Shown piece after piece: positions 27,336-37,272 of a stretch of DNA of 39,419 nt. Both the position numbers and the translations under genes were made by a program. The notes under the pieces were generated by a model. It saw nothing but the letters and a program-made list of their open reading frames with translations. It did no database searches and was not told the origin of the DNA. The DNA is taken from positions 1 to 39,419 of the forward strand of contig JAJRWX010000041.1 of NCBI GenBank assembly GCA_024276605.1, given 5' to 3'. Numbering within the stretch: position 1 is the first letter of the stretch; each line of letters begins with the position of its first letter. Source of the DNA: Planctomycetota bacterium. Its GTDB lineage: Bacteria; Planctomycetota; Phycisphaerae; UBA1845.

Positions 27336-28124
27336 TTATTGCATCTGGCGATGGTCCGGGGCAAATTCATCCGTTTTTTCAAACCCTTCCGGAACCTGTG
27401 TTTGGAATAGGTTGTCAGGTAATTTTGGGTTGATGGTCAATTTTGTGATGGTCAGTATTTGTTTACCTTTTTCTTTGGTTGTTTGGTTAGTCATGATTCG
27501 ATCTACACGGCGCGGCAGCATATCCCGCTTGGAGACATACCAAATAGCTTCGCCACGTCCGCCGTTGTAGATGACGTGTACAACGTGACAATCTTCGCTA
27601 CCGACGCGATGATAACCCTGCATTTCCACAACATCGCCATTGATTTCGTCACTAAAAGGTGTGGGGTGAGTAAACTCGCGCATCGACAAGCGCTGGACCA
27701 ATCTGCCTTCCTGCCCGACAACGGAAGGGTCGATATCCTCATGGACTTTTTTTTCGTTATATCGAATCAGATGGAAAAGATCACCGTCGGAGGCTAAGCG
27801 GAGTTTGCGCGGGTCTTCGCTACGATTTTTGCGCACCTGCACGTCAAAACGATACTTGGCAGGATGATCTTTAGTGGATGCGACCAGCCAGACTTCACCT
27901 TCGATCAACGGCAAACGCGACTTTAGCCAACCCGTTCCTTCGGTCTTTGCGGTATAATGCACGGACTTCACCGCCTTTGTCGCGGCATCAACCTTTTTCA
28001 TGAGGGCGACGGCGCGTAAATGTGCTGGACTCTTTGTCGGTGCGGCGTCCGTCAAGGCGTCCTGGGCAACAGAAGGCGAGATCAGCATCAACAGGGGGCA
28101 TAACATGACAATAGTTCGACACAT
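27336..28124 (-). CDS. Secreted LolA/outer-membrane lipoprotein-sorting-like protein
   Basis: A 262-residue protein with a signal peptide (CRTIVMLCPLLMLISPSVAQ). The body resembles the LolA/LolB half-barrel superfamily in pattern: AVKSVHYTAKTEGTG, EGEVWLVAS, KYRFDVQVRK, then a C-terminal VHVIYNGGRGEAIWYVSKRDMLPRRVDR and TITKLTINPKLPDNLFQTQVP. This layout, with the closing P-x-x-LFQ-x-x-VPEGF, is typical of secreted planctomycete proteins annotated as outer membrane lipoprotein-sorting or DUF1571/DUF2092-like. Function is unproven. The start has AGGAG about 9 nt upstream. The flanking gaps of 165 and 194 bases suggest a single-gene unit. Confidence 0.72.
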   Translation of the reverse strand: MCRTIVMLCPLLMLISPSVAQDALTDAAPTKSPAHLRAVALMKKVDAATKAVKSVHYTAKTEGTGWLKSRLPLIEGEVWLVASTKDHPAKYRFDVQVRKNRSEDPRKLRLASDGDLFHLIRYNEKKVHEDIDPSVVGQEGRLVQRLSMREFTHPTPFSDEINGDVVEMQGYHRVGSEDCHVVHVIYNGGRGEAIWYVSKRDMLPRRVDRIMTNQTTKEKGKQILTITKLTINPKLPDNLFQTQVPEGFEKTDEFAPDHRQMQ

Positions 28125-28318
28125 GACTAAGGACTCCTAATCGTTCATTCGATATCCATACACCCACCCACTCATAAGACTAACCGACCGGAGGCCATAA
28201 CGACCACCCATAAATGTCGAAAGTTGTATGTTGCGATCGGTTATTCAGCGTAAGGGCCACTTCGAGGAAAAACATTGATACATACGCATGTAACCAGGCT
28301 CAAAAAGTGGAAAAGCCT

Positions 28319-28513
28319 CTATGGCGATGGTGGCTCTGGGGAGGGGGGCTGGTCGTCTTGGTTTTTTATATATCTCTTTTGACGCCGCAGGGATTCGCGT
28401 AAGAGGTATTCAATCTGTGCATTCACACTCCTCAACTCATCTTTTGCCCAACGGTTGAGCGCGTCCATCATTTCCGGTGAGAGACGCAGTAAAAAAGATT
28501 TACGCGCTGCCAT
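28319..28513 (-). CDS. Arc-type ribbon-helix-helix DNA-binding protein
   Basis: About 64 residues from the ATG at 28513. [20 protein letters not shown] is the beta strand and first helix of an Arc/MetJ ribbon-helix-helix domain, and [16 protein letters not shown] is the second helix. A short basic linker and a proline-rich tail ([10 protein letters not shown]) follow. The frame extends to 28570 but the MAARKSF start matches the family. It lies downstream of the SPFH gene on the same strand with about 100 bases between. From memory, this RHH protein and an SPFH protein are often neighbours, so it is probably a local regulator. Three phased TATATC repeats in front of the SPFH gene are candidate binding sites. 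No toxin gene is adjacent. Confidence 0.85.
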   Translation of the reverse strand: MAARKSFLLRLSPEMMDALNRWAKDELRSVNAQIEYLLRESLRRQKRYIKNQDDQPPSPEPPSP

Positions 28514-28614
28514 GATCTTGCTCGAAGGTCGCCATACAATCACAGGAATAAATCGCGAATCATATAACAATGGATCAAACTGAGTCGCGATCTAATCCTG
28601 GCCGGGAACGTTAA

Positions 28615-29511
28615 TTAGTTGTATAGCGTTCCGGTATTCACGATGGGTTGAGCCGCTTTATGTCCACATAATACAACGAGTAAATTGCTCACCATGGCCG
28701 CCTTTCGCTCTTCGTCCATCTCAACGGTTTTATGTTCCTCGAGTTTTTGCAGGGCCATTTCTACCATGCCAACAGCGCCCTCTACAATGCGAAATCGGGC
28801 AGCCACGACAGCCTCTGCTTGTTGCCGCTGTAACATAGCCCCCGCGATTTCCGGCGCATACGCAAGATGACTAATACGGGCTTCCTCGACGATCACACCA
28901 GCTTTGGAAACGCGCTCCTGCACTTCTTTTTCAAGATGCTTGGAGATTTGGTCAACGCTTCCACGTAGAGATAACGTGTCACTGTCGTGATTGTCATACG
29001 GATAACCCATGACTAAATGACGCAACGCAGCCTCACTCTGTACGGTCACAAAACTCTCATAGTGTTCGACATCGAATACCGCCTGAACCGTATTCGAGAT
29101 ACGCCATACAACAATGACAGCGACTTCGATCGGATTGCCTTGAAGATCATTCACTTTGAGCGTGTCCGAGTTGAAGTTGTTAACCCGCATCGTCACCTTT
29201 TTCTTCGTATACAGTGGATTAGCCCAGTGGAATCCGCTGGTTTTTACTGTCCCGCCATACTTGCCAAACAGAATTAGCACCGCGGACATGTTAGGCTGTA
29301 AGGTGAAAAAACCGCATAGTAAAAATACCCACAAGCTAACAAGAAACGTTGAGATCACCACGGCCAGAACTTTCTGCCAAACGTGGACTGATCCTATATA
29401 TGATGAAAACCACCATATCATCGCACAGCCAAGACCAACGCCTCCGATCATCAAAATCGCAAGCATTACCCAACCACTCTTAACCGATCTGTCGTACTCT
29501 TGAATGTTCAT
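28615..29511 (-). CDS. SPFH/Band 7 (prohibitin-like) domain membrane protein
   Basis: A 298-residue protein. Two transmembrane segments (about 14-36 and 47-68) precede an SPFH domain starting at [20 protein letters not shown], with [37 protein letters not shown] and the [19 protein letters not shown] helical region typical of stomatin/prohibitin-like proteins. Such proteins form large membrane rings and organise membrane microdomains or protect membranes; a specific role cannot be read here. The start is well supported by AAGGAGA 7 nt before the ATG. It is the first gene of a pair with the Arc-type regulator and lies downstream of the atp operon. Confidence 0.92.
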   Translation of the reverse strand: MNIQEYDRSVKSGWVMLAILMIGGVGLGCAMIWWFSSYIGSVHVWQKVLAVVISTFLVSLWVFLLCGFFTLQPNMSAVLILFGKYGGTVKTSGFHWANPLYTKKKVTMRVNNFNSDTLKVNDLQGNPIEVAVIVVWRISNTVQAVFDVEHYESFVTVQSEAALRHLVMGYPYDNHDSDTLSLRGSVDQISKHLEKEVQERVSKAGVIVEEARISHLAYAPEIAGAMLQRQQAEAVVAARFRIVEGAVGMVEMALQKLEEHKTVEMDEERKAAMVSNLLVVLCGHKAAQPIVNTGTLYN

Positions 29512-29524
29512 GTGACAATCTCCT

Positions 29525-29552
29525 TATATCTAAACTATATCAAATATATATC
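29525..29552. promoter_or_regulatory. Three 11-bp-phased TATATC repeats before the SPFH gene
   Basis: TATATC occurs at 29525, 29536 and 29547, exactly 11 bp apart, immediately upstream of and partly overlapping the AT-rich leader of the SPFH gene; an inverted GGATATA lies at 29559-29565. One-helical-turn spacing on one DNA face is what an operator for a cooperative ribbon-helix-helix repressor would look like. The stretch is very AT-rich, so the pattern could also be part of the core promoter. Confidence 0.45.
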
Positions 29553-29688
29553 ACTATTGGATATAAAGCAAGCTGCTGGACAAGAATCGACAACGGTATA
29601 CAGATCGTAGATTCGCGCTGAGTATGCGGAAACGGCCATTAAGTAGGCTTTATCTGTGCGAGGGTAAGTCCTATTATCGGGCGAGTGA

Positions 29689-30093
29689 CTACTTCGTTCG
29701 TGCTAAGTGGATTTGGACTTTAGCGCTTTCGACTGCACGCTGACGGGCGGTAAACGCGTTGTCGTCGACCATGTCCATGGCCCGCGCTTCCACCAGCGTT
29801 TGCTGGGCAGCTTGGACATCAATTTCCTCAGGCTTTTTGGATTGCTCTGTAAGGATGGTGAGGCGGTTGTCTATGACTTGAGCGAAGCCGCCGTCTACGA
29901 AGAGAGTTTGCGTAGAAGAGCCTTGCTGGATACGCATGGCGCCAATGCCCAGTCGGCATAGAAGAGCTGAGCGGTTGACCAGCACGCCAAGCTCGCCATC
30001 GTGGGCCGGAAATACAACTGATGTTGTCTCACACTCTAACACCGCTCGTTCAGGTGTGATGACGCTACATTGGAATGTGGTGCTCTTTGCCAT
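29689..30093 (-). CDS. atpC: F1Fo ATP synthase epsilon subunit
   Basis: A 134-residue central-stalk subunit of F1. The N-terminal beta sandwich is clear: FQCSVITPERAVLECETTSV, VFPAHDGELGVLVNRSALLC and FVDGGFAQVIDNRLTILTE. It is followed by a helical hairpin region (EIDVQAAQQTLVEARAMD onward). Length is normal. It is the last gene of the atp operon, 70 bases after atpD. No T-tailed hairpin was found after it, so the 3' end of the transcript is not evident. Confidence 0.96.
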   Translation of the reverse strand: MAKSTTFQCSVITPERAVLECETTSVVFPAHDGELGVLVNRSALLCRLGIGAMRIQQGSSTQTLFVDGGFAQVIDNRLTILTEQSKKPEEIDVQAAQQTLVEARAMDMVDDNAFTARQRAVESAKVQIHLARTK

Positions 30094-30163
30094 GGTTGTT
30101 AAATACTCAGATATCGTTGATTCTCAAGTCACATAGGTTTAGCGATGTACACTTCTTTGATGC

Positions 30164-31618
<1,455 letters not shown>

Positions 31619-31710
31619 TTAGTCCTGCTTGGAAAAAACGTTTCCGTTGCTGATTCGAGACGCCATTCGCCACTATCAGCTTAGTTATAATTAACAAAAA
31701 GTCCGTTGCA

Positions 31711-32589
31711 CTACTCTAGTGCGCTAGAGCCACCGACGATATCCAACAATTCCATAGTAATGGCTGTTTGCCTTGCTCGGTTATACTGCTGCGTGAGCAG
31801 TTTGATCATATCCTCAGCGGCATCCGTGGCAGCCTTCATCGCTACCATGCGTGCAATTTGCTCGCTGACAATCGCATCAGTAAAGCACTGGAACAACCGT
31901 GCGCGAACCGTAGCCGGGAGCAATTCGTCCAACAATTCTTTTGGCGAAGGCGAAAATTCATAATCCACCGACGATGTACGCTCGTTCGTTTCTGCCTCGT
32001 TTTCTTCACTAGATAGCGGCAGAATGCGAATGACTACGGGTTGCTGCTTGGCAGTAGACACAAACTTCACGTAACTTACATAGGCTGATCGAATTTCACC
32101 TTTGATGAAACGATCCATCATGGCATTGGCAATAGGCTCAATATCTTCAAATGCGGGCTTATCGCCTAGGTGTGTAATCTGCTCCATCATGGGGCGTTTT
32201 AGGAATTTGAAAAAGTTGATACCCTTCTTACCCACCATGGTGACATCAGTCTGGAGGTCTTGCTTTTTTTGCACATTCAAATGCTTCACCGTACTGCGAA
32301 GCAAACCCGCGTTATAGCCTCCACACAGACCACGCATACTGCTGATGGCGACGAGGCTGGACCGTTGTACGTCCTGCGGCTCGCGCATGAGCGGATGATC
32401 CACTTCACCGGCTGCGCGTGAAAGGTCGGCGGCTAACTCAGTTAGCTTTTCCGTGTATGGTTTGGTCGCCGTGGCTCGATTAAATGCTGCCTGAAAACGT
32501 GCGGTGGCAATAAGTTGCATGGTCCGCGTGATCTTGCGGATGTTGCGTACTGCTTTACGTCGTTTAACCAGGTCTCTTCTGTTGGCCAT
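31711..32589 (-). CDS. atpG: F1Fo ATP synthase gamma subunit
   Basis: A 292-residue central shaft. The N-terminal helix RRKAVRNIRKITRTMQLIATARF, the block LVAISSMRGLCGGYNAGLLR and the C-terminal helix MVAMKAATDAAEDMIKLLTQQYNRARQTAIT with the closing ELLDIVGGSSALE are all family hallmarks. Length is normal. A 7-bp hairpin precedes the gene by about 16 nt (32605-32623), in the gap after atpA. Confidence 0.97.
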   Translation of the reverse strand: MANRRDLVKRRKAVRNIRKITRTMQLIATARFQAAFNRATATKPYTEKLTELAADLSRAAGEVDHPLMREPQDVQRSSLVAISSMRGLCGGYNAGLLRSTVKHLNVQKKQDLQTDVTMVGKKGINFFKFLKRPMMEQITHLGDKPAFEDIEPIANAMMDRFIKGEIRSAYVSYVKFVSTAKQQPVVIRILPLSSEENEAETNERTSSVDYEFSPSPKELLDELLPATVRARLFQCFTDAIVSEQIARMVAMKAATDAAEDMIKLLTQQYNRARQTAITMELLDIVGGSSALE

Positions 32590-32604
32590 AATCTTATCGA
32601 TCGC

Positions 32605-32623
32605 ACCCGATATGAAATCGGGT
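32605..32623 (-). repeat. Small hairpin between atpA and atpG
   Basis: ACCCGAT and ATCGGGT form a 7-bp stem with a 5-nt loop in the 62-base atpA-atpG gap, about 16 nt before the atpG start codon. It has no following T tract, so it is not a standard terminator. It could modulate atpG translation or transcript processing. Confidence 0.35.
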
Positions 32624-32651
32624 CTGCCCTAAAGTTAACATACTTGGGAGG

Positions 32652-34370
32652 TTAACCTTTTAAGAAATCCGTTTTACAGTCTTCAAGCACTTTGCCGAGT
32701 TTTTCGGCGGTTTCATCAGAGAGTATGCCGCTGTCGTCAACCTCCTTGAAAAACTCAGGGTGTTGGTCACCGATCAATGAAAGCATGATTGTCTCGAATT
32801 CGAGTACCCGATTGACGGGAATGTCGTCAAGATAGCCTTTTGTCCCAGCGATAATGCTGATGACTTGATGTGCAATAGGCTTGGGATCGTATTGCGGTTG
32901 TTTGAGAAGCTCTACCATGCGTTGTCCACGATCCAACTGCTTTTGCGTGGCGGTGTCGAGGTCGGTACCTAACTGTGAAAATGCTTCTAGCTCACGAAAA
33001 GCGGCCAAGTCCAAGCGCAGCGTACCGGCAATTTTTTTCATGGCTTTGATCTGCGCGTTACCACCAACACGCGACACGCTGATGCCCACGTTTACCGCAG
33101 GGCGGACGCCGGCGAAGAATAAATCAGGCTCAAGATAAATCTGTCCGTCGGTAATCGAAATGACATTGGTCGGAATATAAGCGGATACTTCGCCCTCGAG
33201 TGTTTCGATTACCGGAAGTGCCGTCAAAGATCCGCCGCTATCTTTGTAGTAGTGAACGCGATAGTTGTCCTTGTCAGGCATGGAGTCAATCCATGCCTGG
33301 GCTTTTTTCTTGCCATCAGGCCGGTGGTATAAACTATTCGTGTCGTCTGGGCGTTGCGCTTTATCCGCCTTCAAGCCTTCTGGATGTTTCTTGGCGATGC
33401 TACGATCGAGTGAATCCTCAGGCGTATCCTTGGGCACCACGGCATATTCGTCACGAAGCTTAACCGAGCGCTCCAGCAATCGAGAGTGAAGATAAAAGAC
33501 ATCACCGGGATAGGCTTCACGACCGGGGGGGCGTTTGAGCAACAAAGAAAGCTGACGATAGGCCTGTGCCTGTTTACTCAGGTCATCATACACGCACAAC
33601 GTCGCGCGACCTTCCTTGTACATGAAGAACTCAGCCATCGCAGCCCCAGCATAAGGTGCGATAAATTGTAGCGGCGCCGAATCAGCTGCAGATGCGGAGA
33701 CGACGATGGTGTAATCCATGGCTCCCAATTCGCGGAGTTTTTCAACCAGGCCGACGACTGTTGATTCCTTCTGGCCGATGGCGACATACACGCAGATGAC
33801 GTCGCCGCCTTTTTGGTTGATGATGGTGTCCACGGCAATGGCGGTCTTGCCGGTTTTTCGGTCGCCGATGATCAACTCACGCTGTCCGCGCCCGACGGGA
33901 ATCATACTATCAATGGCTTTAAGCCCGGTTTGTAATGGTTCGTTGACCGGCTGGCGCTGGGAAATGCCTGGGGCTTTGAATTCGATGGGGCGGCGGTCCG
34001 GGGTATGGATATCGCCCTTGCCGTCCAGCGGACGCCCGAGCGGGTCAACCACTCGACCGATCATCGCTTCACCACAAGGTACGCTGAGCAATTCGCCCGT
34101 GCGGCGAACCTCGTCACCTTCTTTAATCCCCAGATAATCGCCAAGAACGACCGCACCGACGGAATTTTCTTCCAGATTGAACACCTGACCGACTGCGCCA
34201 TTGGCGAACTCGAGACGTTCACTAGCTAAGGCGTTGGTCAGTCCGTAGATGCGCGCGATGCCGTCACCGACTTCGAGCACCGTGCCAACCTCCGCCACAT
34301 CCACTTCGCTGCGATAATTTTTGATCTCCTCAGTGATGACCGATGAGATTTCGTCGACTTTGAATTTCAT
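32652..34370 (-). CDS. atpA: F1Fo ATP synthase alpha subunit with extra internal segment
   Basis: A 572-residue subunit, about 60 longer than usual. Motifs are intact: P-loop GDRKTGKT (169-176), [12 protein letters not shown], the [26 protein letters not shown] block, the arginine finger in [10 protein letters not shown] (Arg434), and [21 protein letters not shown]. The extra length is a hydrophilic, lysine- and aspartate-rich insert at about residues 308-377, between the helix [11 protein letters not shown] and the conserved [12 protein letters not shown]; the two are nearly adjacent in most bacteria. The reading frame is continuous, so this is an insertion and not a frameshift. The start has AAAAGGT just upstream of the ATG. 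It lies 94 bases after atpH. Confidence 0.98.
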   Translation of the reverse strand: MKFKVDEISSVITEEIKNYRSEVDVAEVGTVLEVGDGIARIYGLTNALASERLEFANGAVGQVFNLEENSVGAVVLGDYLGIKEGDEVRRTGELLSVPCGEAMIGRVVDPLGRPLDGKGDIHTPDRRPIEFKAPGISQRQPVNEPLQTGLKAIDSMIPVGRGQRELIIGDRKTGKTAIAVDTIINQKGGDVICVYVAIGQKESTVVGLVEKLRELGAMDYTIVVSASAADSAPLQFIAPYAGAAMAEFFMYKEGRATLCVYDDLSKQAQAYRQLSLLLKRPPGREAYPGDVFYLHSRLLERSVKLRDEYAVVPKDTPEDSLDRSIAKKHPEGLKADKAQRPDDTNSLYHRPDGKKKAQAWIDSMPDKDNYRVHYYKDSGGSLTALPVIETLEGEVSAYIPTNVISITDGQIYLEPDLFFAGVRPAVNVGISVSRVGGNAQIKAMKKIAGTLRLDLAAFRELEAFSQLGTDLDTATQKQLDRGQRMVELLKQPQYDPKPIAHQVISIIAGTKGYLDDIPVNRVLEFETIMLSLIGDQHPEFFKEVDDSGILSDETAEKLGKVLEDCKTDFLKG

Positions 34371-34464
34371 GACCTTTTAACTCTTGCCTCAATAAGCTTG
34401 CGTTGCGTTGCTACCGACGCAGTAACTTTCTTCCATCTAATAGCTTCGTATGCCTTTAATCTAA

Positions 34465-35070
34465 TTATCCACCACCCTGTACGACATATGTCTTACCGCT
34501 GTGTATCTCCTGTGCCGTCCTAGCGCTTAGCGCCTTGGATAGTTTATCCAGATTTGATGCCACACTCATGTCATATTTAATATCCCCGATTTGCAGAACC
34601 ACGCCTCCGATGATGGATGGGTCAACCGTTTCAACCAACTGGGCACTCTTGCCCGTTTGGCGAGATGCGACTGTTGCCAGCGTGCTCTTAAGCTCGTCGG
34701 GTAGGGGGATAGCCGTACGTACGTGAACATCCACCCGGCCACGCTCACTTTGAAGCGCAAGACGATATTGCTCAACAATGGTGCGGAGTAAATTCAAGCG
34801 ATCTTTGCGATTGAGAATCTGCAACGTGTTGATCATCAAATCGCTTGCCTTACCACGAAAAATGCGCTCGATACTTTGTTCTCGATCACTGCCATCCACT
34901 GTAGGGTCACTGAAAAAAGCATCCAGGGATGGTGTGCGGTCCAGCAAGGCGATCAGGTCCACAAGATCAGCCAGGAGGGCATCTTCTTCGTTTGTTGCCT
35001 GGGCCAGCGACAAAATAGCGCCGGAATATACCTTGGCAAGGGCAACTTGTTTGTCGTTTACATTGGCCAT
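34465..35070 (-). CDS. atpH: F1Fo ATP synthase delta subunit
   Basis: About 201 residues from the ATG at 35070; an upstream in-frame GTG at 35082 is possible. It is the peripheral stalk subunit joining F1 to b. The N-terminal helical domain (ALAKVYSGAILSLAQ) and the C-terminal signature block VETVDPSIIGGVVLQIGDIKYDMSV...LDKLSKAL are clear. Sequence conservation is low outside these, as expected for delta. It follows atpF after about 50 bases. Confidence 0.95.
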   Translation of the reverse strand: MANVNDKQVALAKVYSGAILSLAQATNEEDALLADLVDLIALLDRTPSLDAFFSDPTVDGSDREQSIERIFRGKASDLMINTLQILNRKDRLNLLRTIVEQYRLALQSERGRVDVHVRTAIPLPDELKSTLATVASRQTGKSAQLVETVDPSIIGGVVLQIGDIKYDMSVASNLDKLSKALSARTAQEIHSGKTYVVQGGG

Positions 35071-35121
35071 GCTATGATCCACGCTGAAGTCTGCGTATCA
35101 TACGCGCTTCGTAAAGGCTCG

Positions 35122-35703
35122 TTAGTTTTTCTGCGAAGCGTTCAATTCGTCTATCGATTCAGCGATTAGCCGACTATGTTGCCCGGCGTCCAGTTCCTTA
35201 CGGATAATTTTGGAAGCAATGTCTACCGCAAGCTTACCGCTCACATCATACAGTTCTTTAATGGCGGTATCCGTGGCCACACCAATTTCTCGACGAGCAC
35301 GATCGAGTATATTGTCCGCTTCCGCCTTGGCGTCTTCCTCAATCTTACGCTTGAGCACTTCCGCATCGCGACGACCTTCATCGACCATCTTAGTCGCCTC
35401 CGCCCGAGCTTCATCCAGCTTGGCGGTGTATTCAGCTAAGCGGGCTTCCGCTTCACTGCGGTCTTTTTTGGCTGAAGCCAGGGAATCGGTGATGAAATCC
35501 TCTCGTTGTTGTAGCGCGGATAGAATCGGTCCCCAGGCGAATTTTCCCAAGACGATCAAGACCAGGACAAAAATGACCAAGGTCCAAATCGCGTTGCCTA
35601 CGTCACCGGCGAAGGGGTTAGCCGTGCCGCCTTCGCCACCCGATGCCACGGCATATGTGGTGGTTAGAAGCGAGGCGACCAAGAAAAAAATTACTTTAGC
35701 CAT
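35122..35703 (-). CDS. atpF: F1Fo ATP synthase b subunit with signal-peptide-like N-terminus
   Basis: About 193 residues from the ATG at 35703 (AGAAGG about 10 nt upstream; another ATG at 35712 is in frame). Residues 1-22 (AKVIFFLVASLLTTTYAVAS) look like a cleavable signal peptide. They are followed by a short Gly-rich linker, the normal membrane helix AIWTLVIFVLVLIVLGKFAW, and the long charged dimerisation helix rich in Ala, Glu and Arg that forms the peripheral stalk. The canonical b subunit has only the one membrane helix, so the extra N-terminal segment is notable and is matched by a similar one on the c subunit. Confidence 0.94.
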   Translation of the reverse strand: MAKVIFFLVASLLTTTYAVASGGEGGTANPFAGDVGNAIWTLVIFVLVLIVLGKFAWGPILSALQQREDFITDSLASAKKDRSEAEARLAEYTAKLDEARAEATKMVDEGRRDAEVLKRKIEEDAKAEADNILDRARREIGVATDTAIKELYDVSGKLAVDIASKIIRKELDAGQHSRLIAESIDELNASQKN

Positions 35704-35763
35704 GTCTCTCATACCTTCTCGCGTTCACGGATAATCACTTCCGCTAACAAAAGTTCAAGACTA

Positions 35764-35801
35764 TCGAATCGCAAGGGTAACAGGTTACCCTTGCGATTCG
35801 A
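35764..35801 (-). repeat. Perfect 18-bp stem hairpin between atpE and atpF
   Basis: Bases 35764-35781 and 35784-35801 are perfect inverted repeats separated by two bases, about 15 nt after the atpE stop codon on the transcribed strand. There is no T tract after it. The position suggests an RNA processing or stability element, or partial attenuator, that raises c-subunit expression over downstream genes; this is inference. Confidence 0.7.
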
Positions 35802-35816
35802 GTACATTCGATTTTT

Positions 35817-36170
35817 CTAAAGAACGGCCAGTAGGCCGACCACAACGGCGAACAAAGTTGCACCTTCGATCATAGCTGCGGTAATAATCATAGCCGTGCT
35901 AATGCTACCGGCGGCTTCAGGCTGACGAGCCATCGACTCAACGGCGCTACCACCGATTCGACCAATTCCAGCGGCACCACCCATAATGACCAGACCCGCA
36001 CCGATAGCACCACCAAGCTTACGAGCACCGTCGGTGGTTAAAAACGTGGCGTGCTCAGGCGCTGCGCTAACGCCATCACCTGAAGCCATCGCCGTTGAAG
36101 TACCCATGAACATTGACGCTACACCAAAAACAATCATAGCCAGGGCGATCTTAGAGAATCGCTTTTCCAT
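35817..36170 (-). CDS. atpE: F1Fo ATP synthase c subunit with N-terminal signal peptide
   Basis: The proton-carrying ring subunit, here 117 residues against the usual 70-85. Residues 1-30 (basic start, then IALAMIVFGVASMFMGTSTAMA) look like a cleavable signal peptide, leaving a mature protein of about 87. The two ring helices follow: GAIGAGLVIMGGAAGIGRIGG, the polar loop RQPE (82-85), and MIITAAMIEGATLFAVVVGLL with the ion-binding carboxylate Glu102. The glutamine and serine ligands of sodium-type c subunits are replaced (Ile and Gly at the aligned positions), so protons are the likely coupling ion. The start has GGAAGGAT about 9 nt upstream. A strong hairpin follows the stop. Confidence 0.96.
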   Translation of the reverse strand: MEKRFSKIALAMIVFGVASMFMGTSTAMASGDGVSAAPEHATFLTTDGARKLGGAIGAGLVIMGGAAGIGRIGGSAVESMARQPEAAGSISTAMIITAAMIEGATLFAVVVGLLAVL

Positions 36171-36329
36171 CGTACCCTATCCTTCCGTTTCAACAGTCGC
36201 TCTGCGGGAGTGAGCAACACAAAGTCAATCCGCCATCGCTGTCATGCCTTACGACCCGACTGCCCCGCAACTATCCGGGCATGGCGAACGTATAAATCTT
36301 TTCTCAATGAGAAGGCCCCGGCCAATCGC

Positions 36330-37238
36330 TTAATGCGCGGCTGCGTGAGACTCCTCATGGCCGTGGTCGTCGTGATGGAAGACCACGCACATACCAATAA
36401 ACAGCGTCGTCAAAAACGTAAAAATATACGCCTGCAAAAAGGCGACGAACAGTTCGAGCATCGTAATAGCCACGCTGGCCAGCACGACGGGAATAGCGAT
36501 GATCAAACCGCCGGTCGCGCCCATACTGCCCCAGGCCTGTAAAATAAATCCGACGAGTACAGCCAGCAAAATGTGGCCCGCCATCATGTTCGCAAACAGT
36601 CGAACGGAGAGGGCGAAAATTTTGGCACACAATCCAATGATCTCAACCGGAACCAACAAAGGGGCAAGCCAGAGTGGGCCGGGGCAAAAGTGAGCGACGT
36701 AGTGCATGCCGCCAAGACGGAACCCATTGATTACCATCATCAACATAGTTAACAACGATAGGGTTGCTGTCGTGTATATATTGCCGGTAGCTGCACCGCC
36801 AATGTGGGTGCCAAACAAGGCACTAATTGCGGGAAATGGCAGCAATCCGAGTAAGTTCATCGTTAAAACGAAAAAGAAAACACTCCAGATGTACTTAATG
36901 AACCGATCGGTGTGCTCTTGTAATGCGGGTTGAGCTACTTCTTTGCGTAGATATTGACAGATGGTTTCGAGGAAGTTGGCAAACCCTGTGGGCACCAATC
37001 GACCGATTTCATCCGTGCCTCTACGCTTGCCCGCAAGCATGGGCATCAGCAGCGTAAGCAATATGCCCGCAGCGGCGATCATGGTAATTTGATCGCTGAG
37101 AATTGTAATTTCAGCCTCTGGCGTTAGTACCCAACCAACAATACCCCACTTAGATTCCAAGTCCACTGGGAGTGTGGTCATCGGGTGCTGGATGACATGT
37201 TCCAGCGGATTGCTACTTGCGAGTATGGAAAAAGTCAT
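36330..37238 (-). CDS. atpB: F1Fo ATP synthase a subunit
   Basis: A 302-residue membrane stator of the proton channel. It has about six hydrophobic segments, the conserved Arg in the helix ALSVRLFANMMAGHILL, and the C-terminal AFLQAYIFTFLTTLFIG helix. The protein ends in a His/Asp/Glu-rich tail (HHDDHGHEESHAAAH) of unknown role, possibly metal binding. Together with atpE it forms the ion path. It is separated from atpE by about 160 bases. Confidence 0.97.
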   Translation of the reverse strand: MTFSILASSNPLEHVIQHPMTTLPVDLESKWGIVGWVLTPEAEITILSDQITMIAAAGILLTLLMPMLAGKRRGTDEIGRLVPTGFANFLETICQYLRKEVAQPALQEHTDRFIKYIWSVFFFVLTMNLLGLLPFPAISALFGTHIGGAATGNIYTTATLSLLTMLMMVINGFRLGGMHYVAHFCPGPLWLAPLLVPVEIIGLCAKIFALSVRLFANMMAGHILLAVLVGFILQAWGSMGATGGLIIAIPVVLASVAITMLELFVAFLQAYIFTFLTTLFIGMCVVFHHDDHGHEESHAAAH

Positions 37239-37272
37239 GTTTGACCTATTACTTCAATCTAACGAACACACA

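Noticed and set aside
28214-28402. 62-residue plus-strand frame with a membrane-like C-terminus
   Set aside because: The hydrophobic stretch is the antisense of the proline-rich tail of the RHH gene; no ribosome binding site, and the RHH frame matches a known family.
31640-31665. AACG-GAAA-CGTT followed by T residues between atpG and atpD, terminator-like
   Set aside because: The stem is only 4 bp, too weak to call a terminator in the middle of an essential operon.
33718-34137. 139-residue plus-strand open frame antisense to atpA
   Set aside because: Low-complexity shadow of a strongly conserved gene.
35210-35734. 174-residue plus-strand open frame antisense to atpF
   Set aside because: Ser/Arg-rich shadow of the Ala/Glu-rich b-subunit helix.
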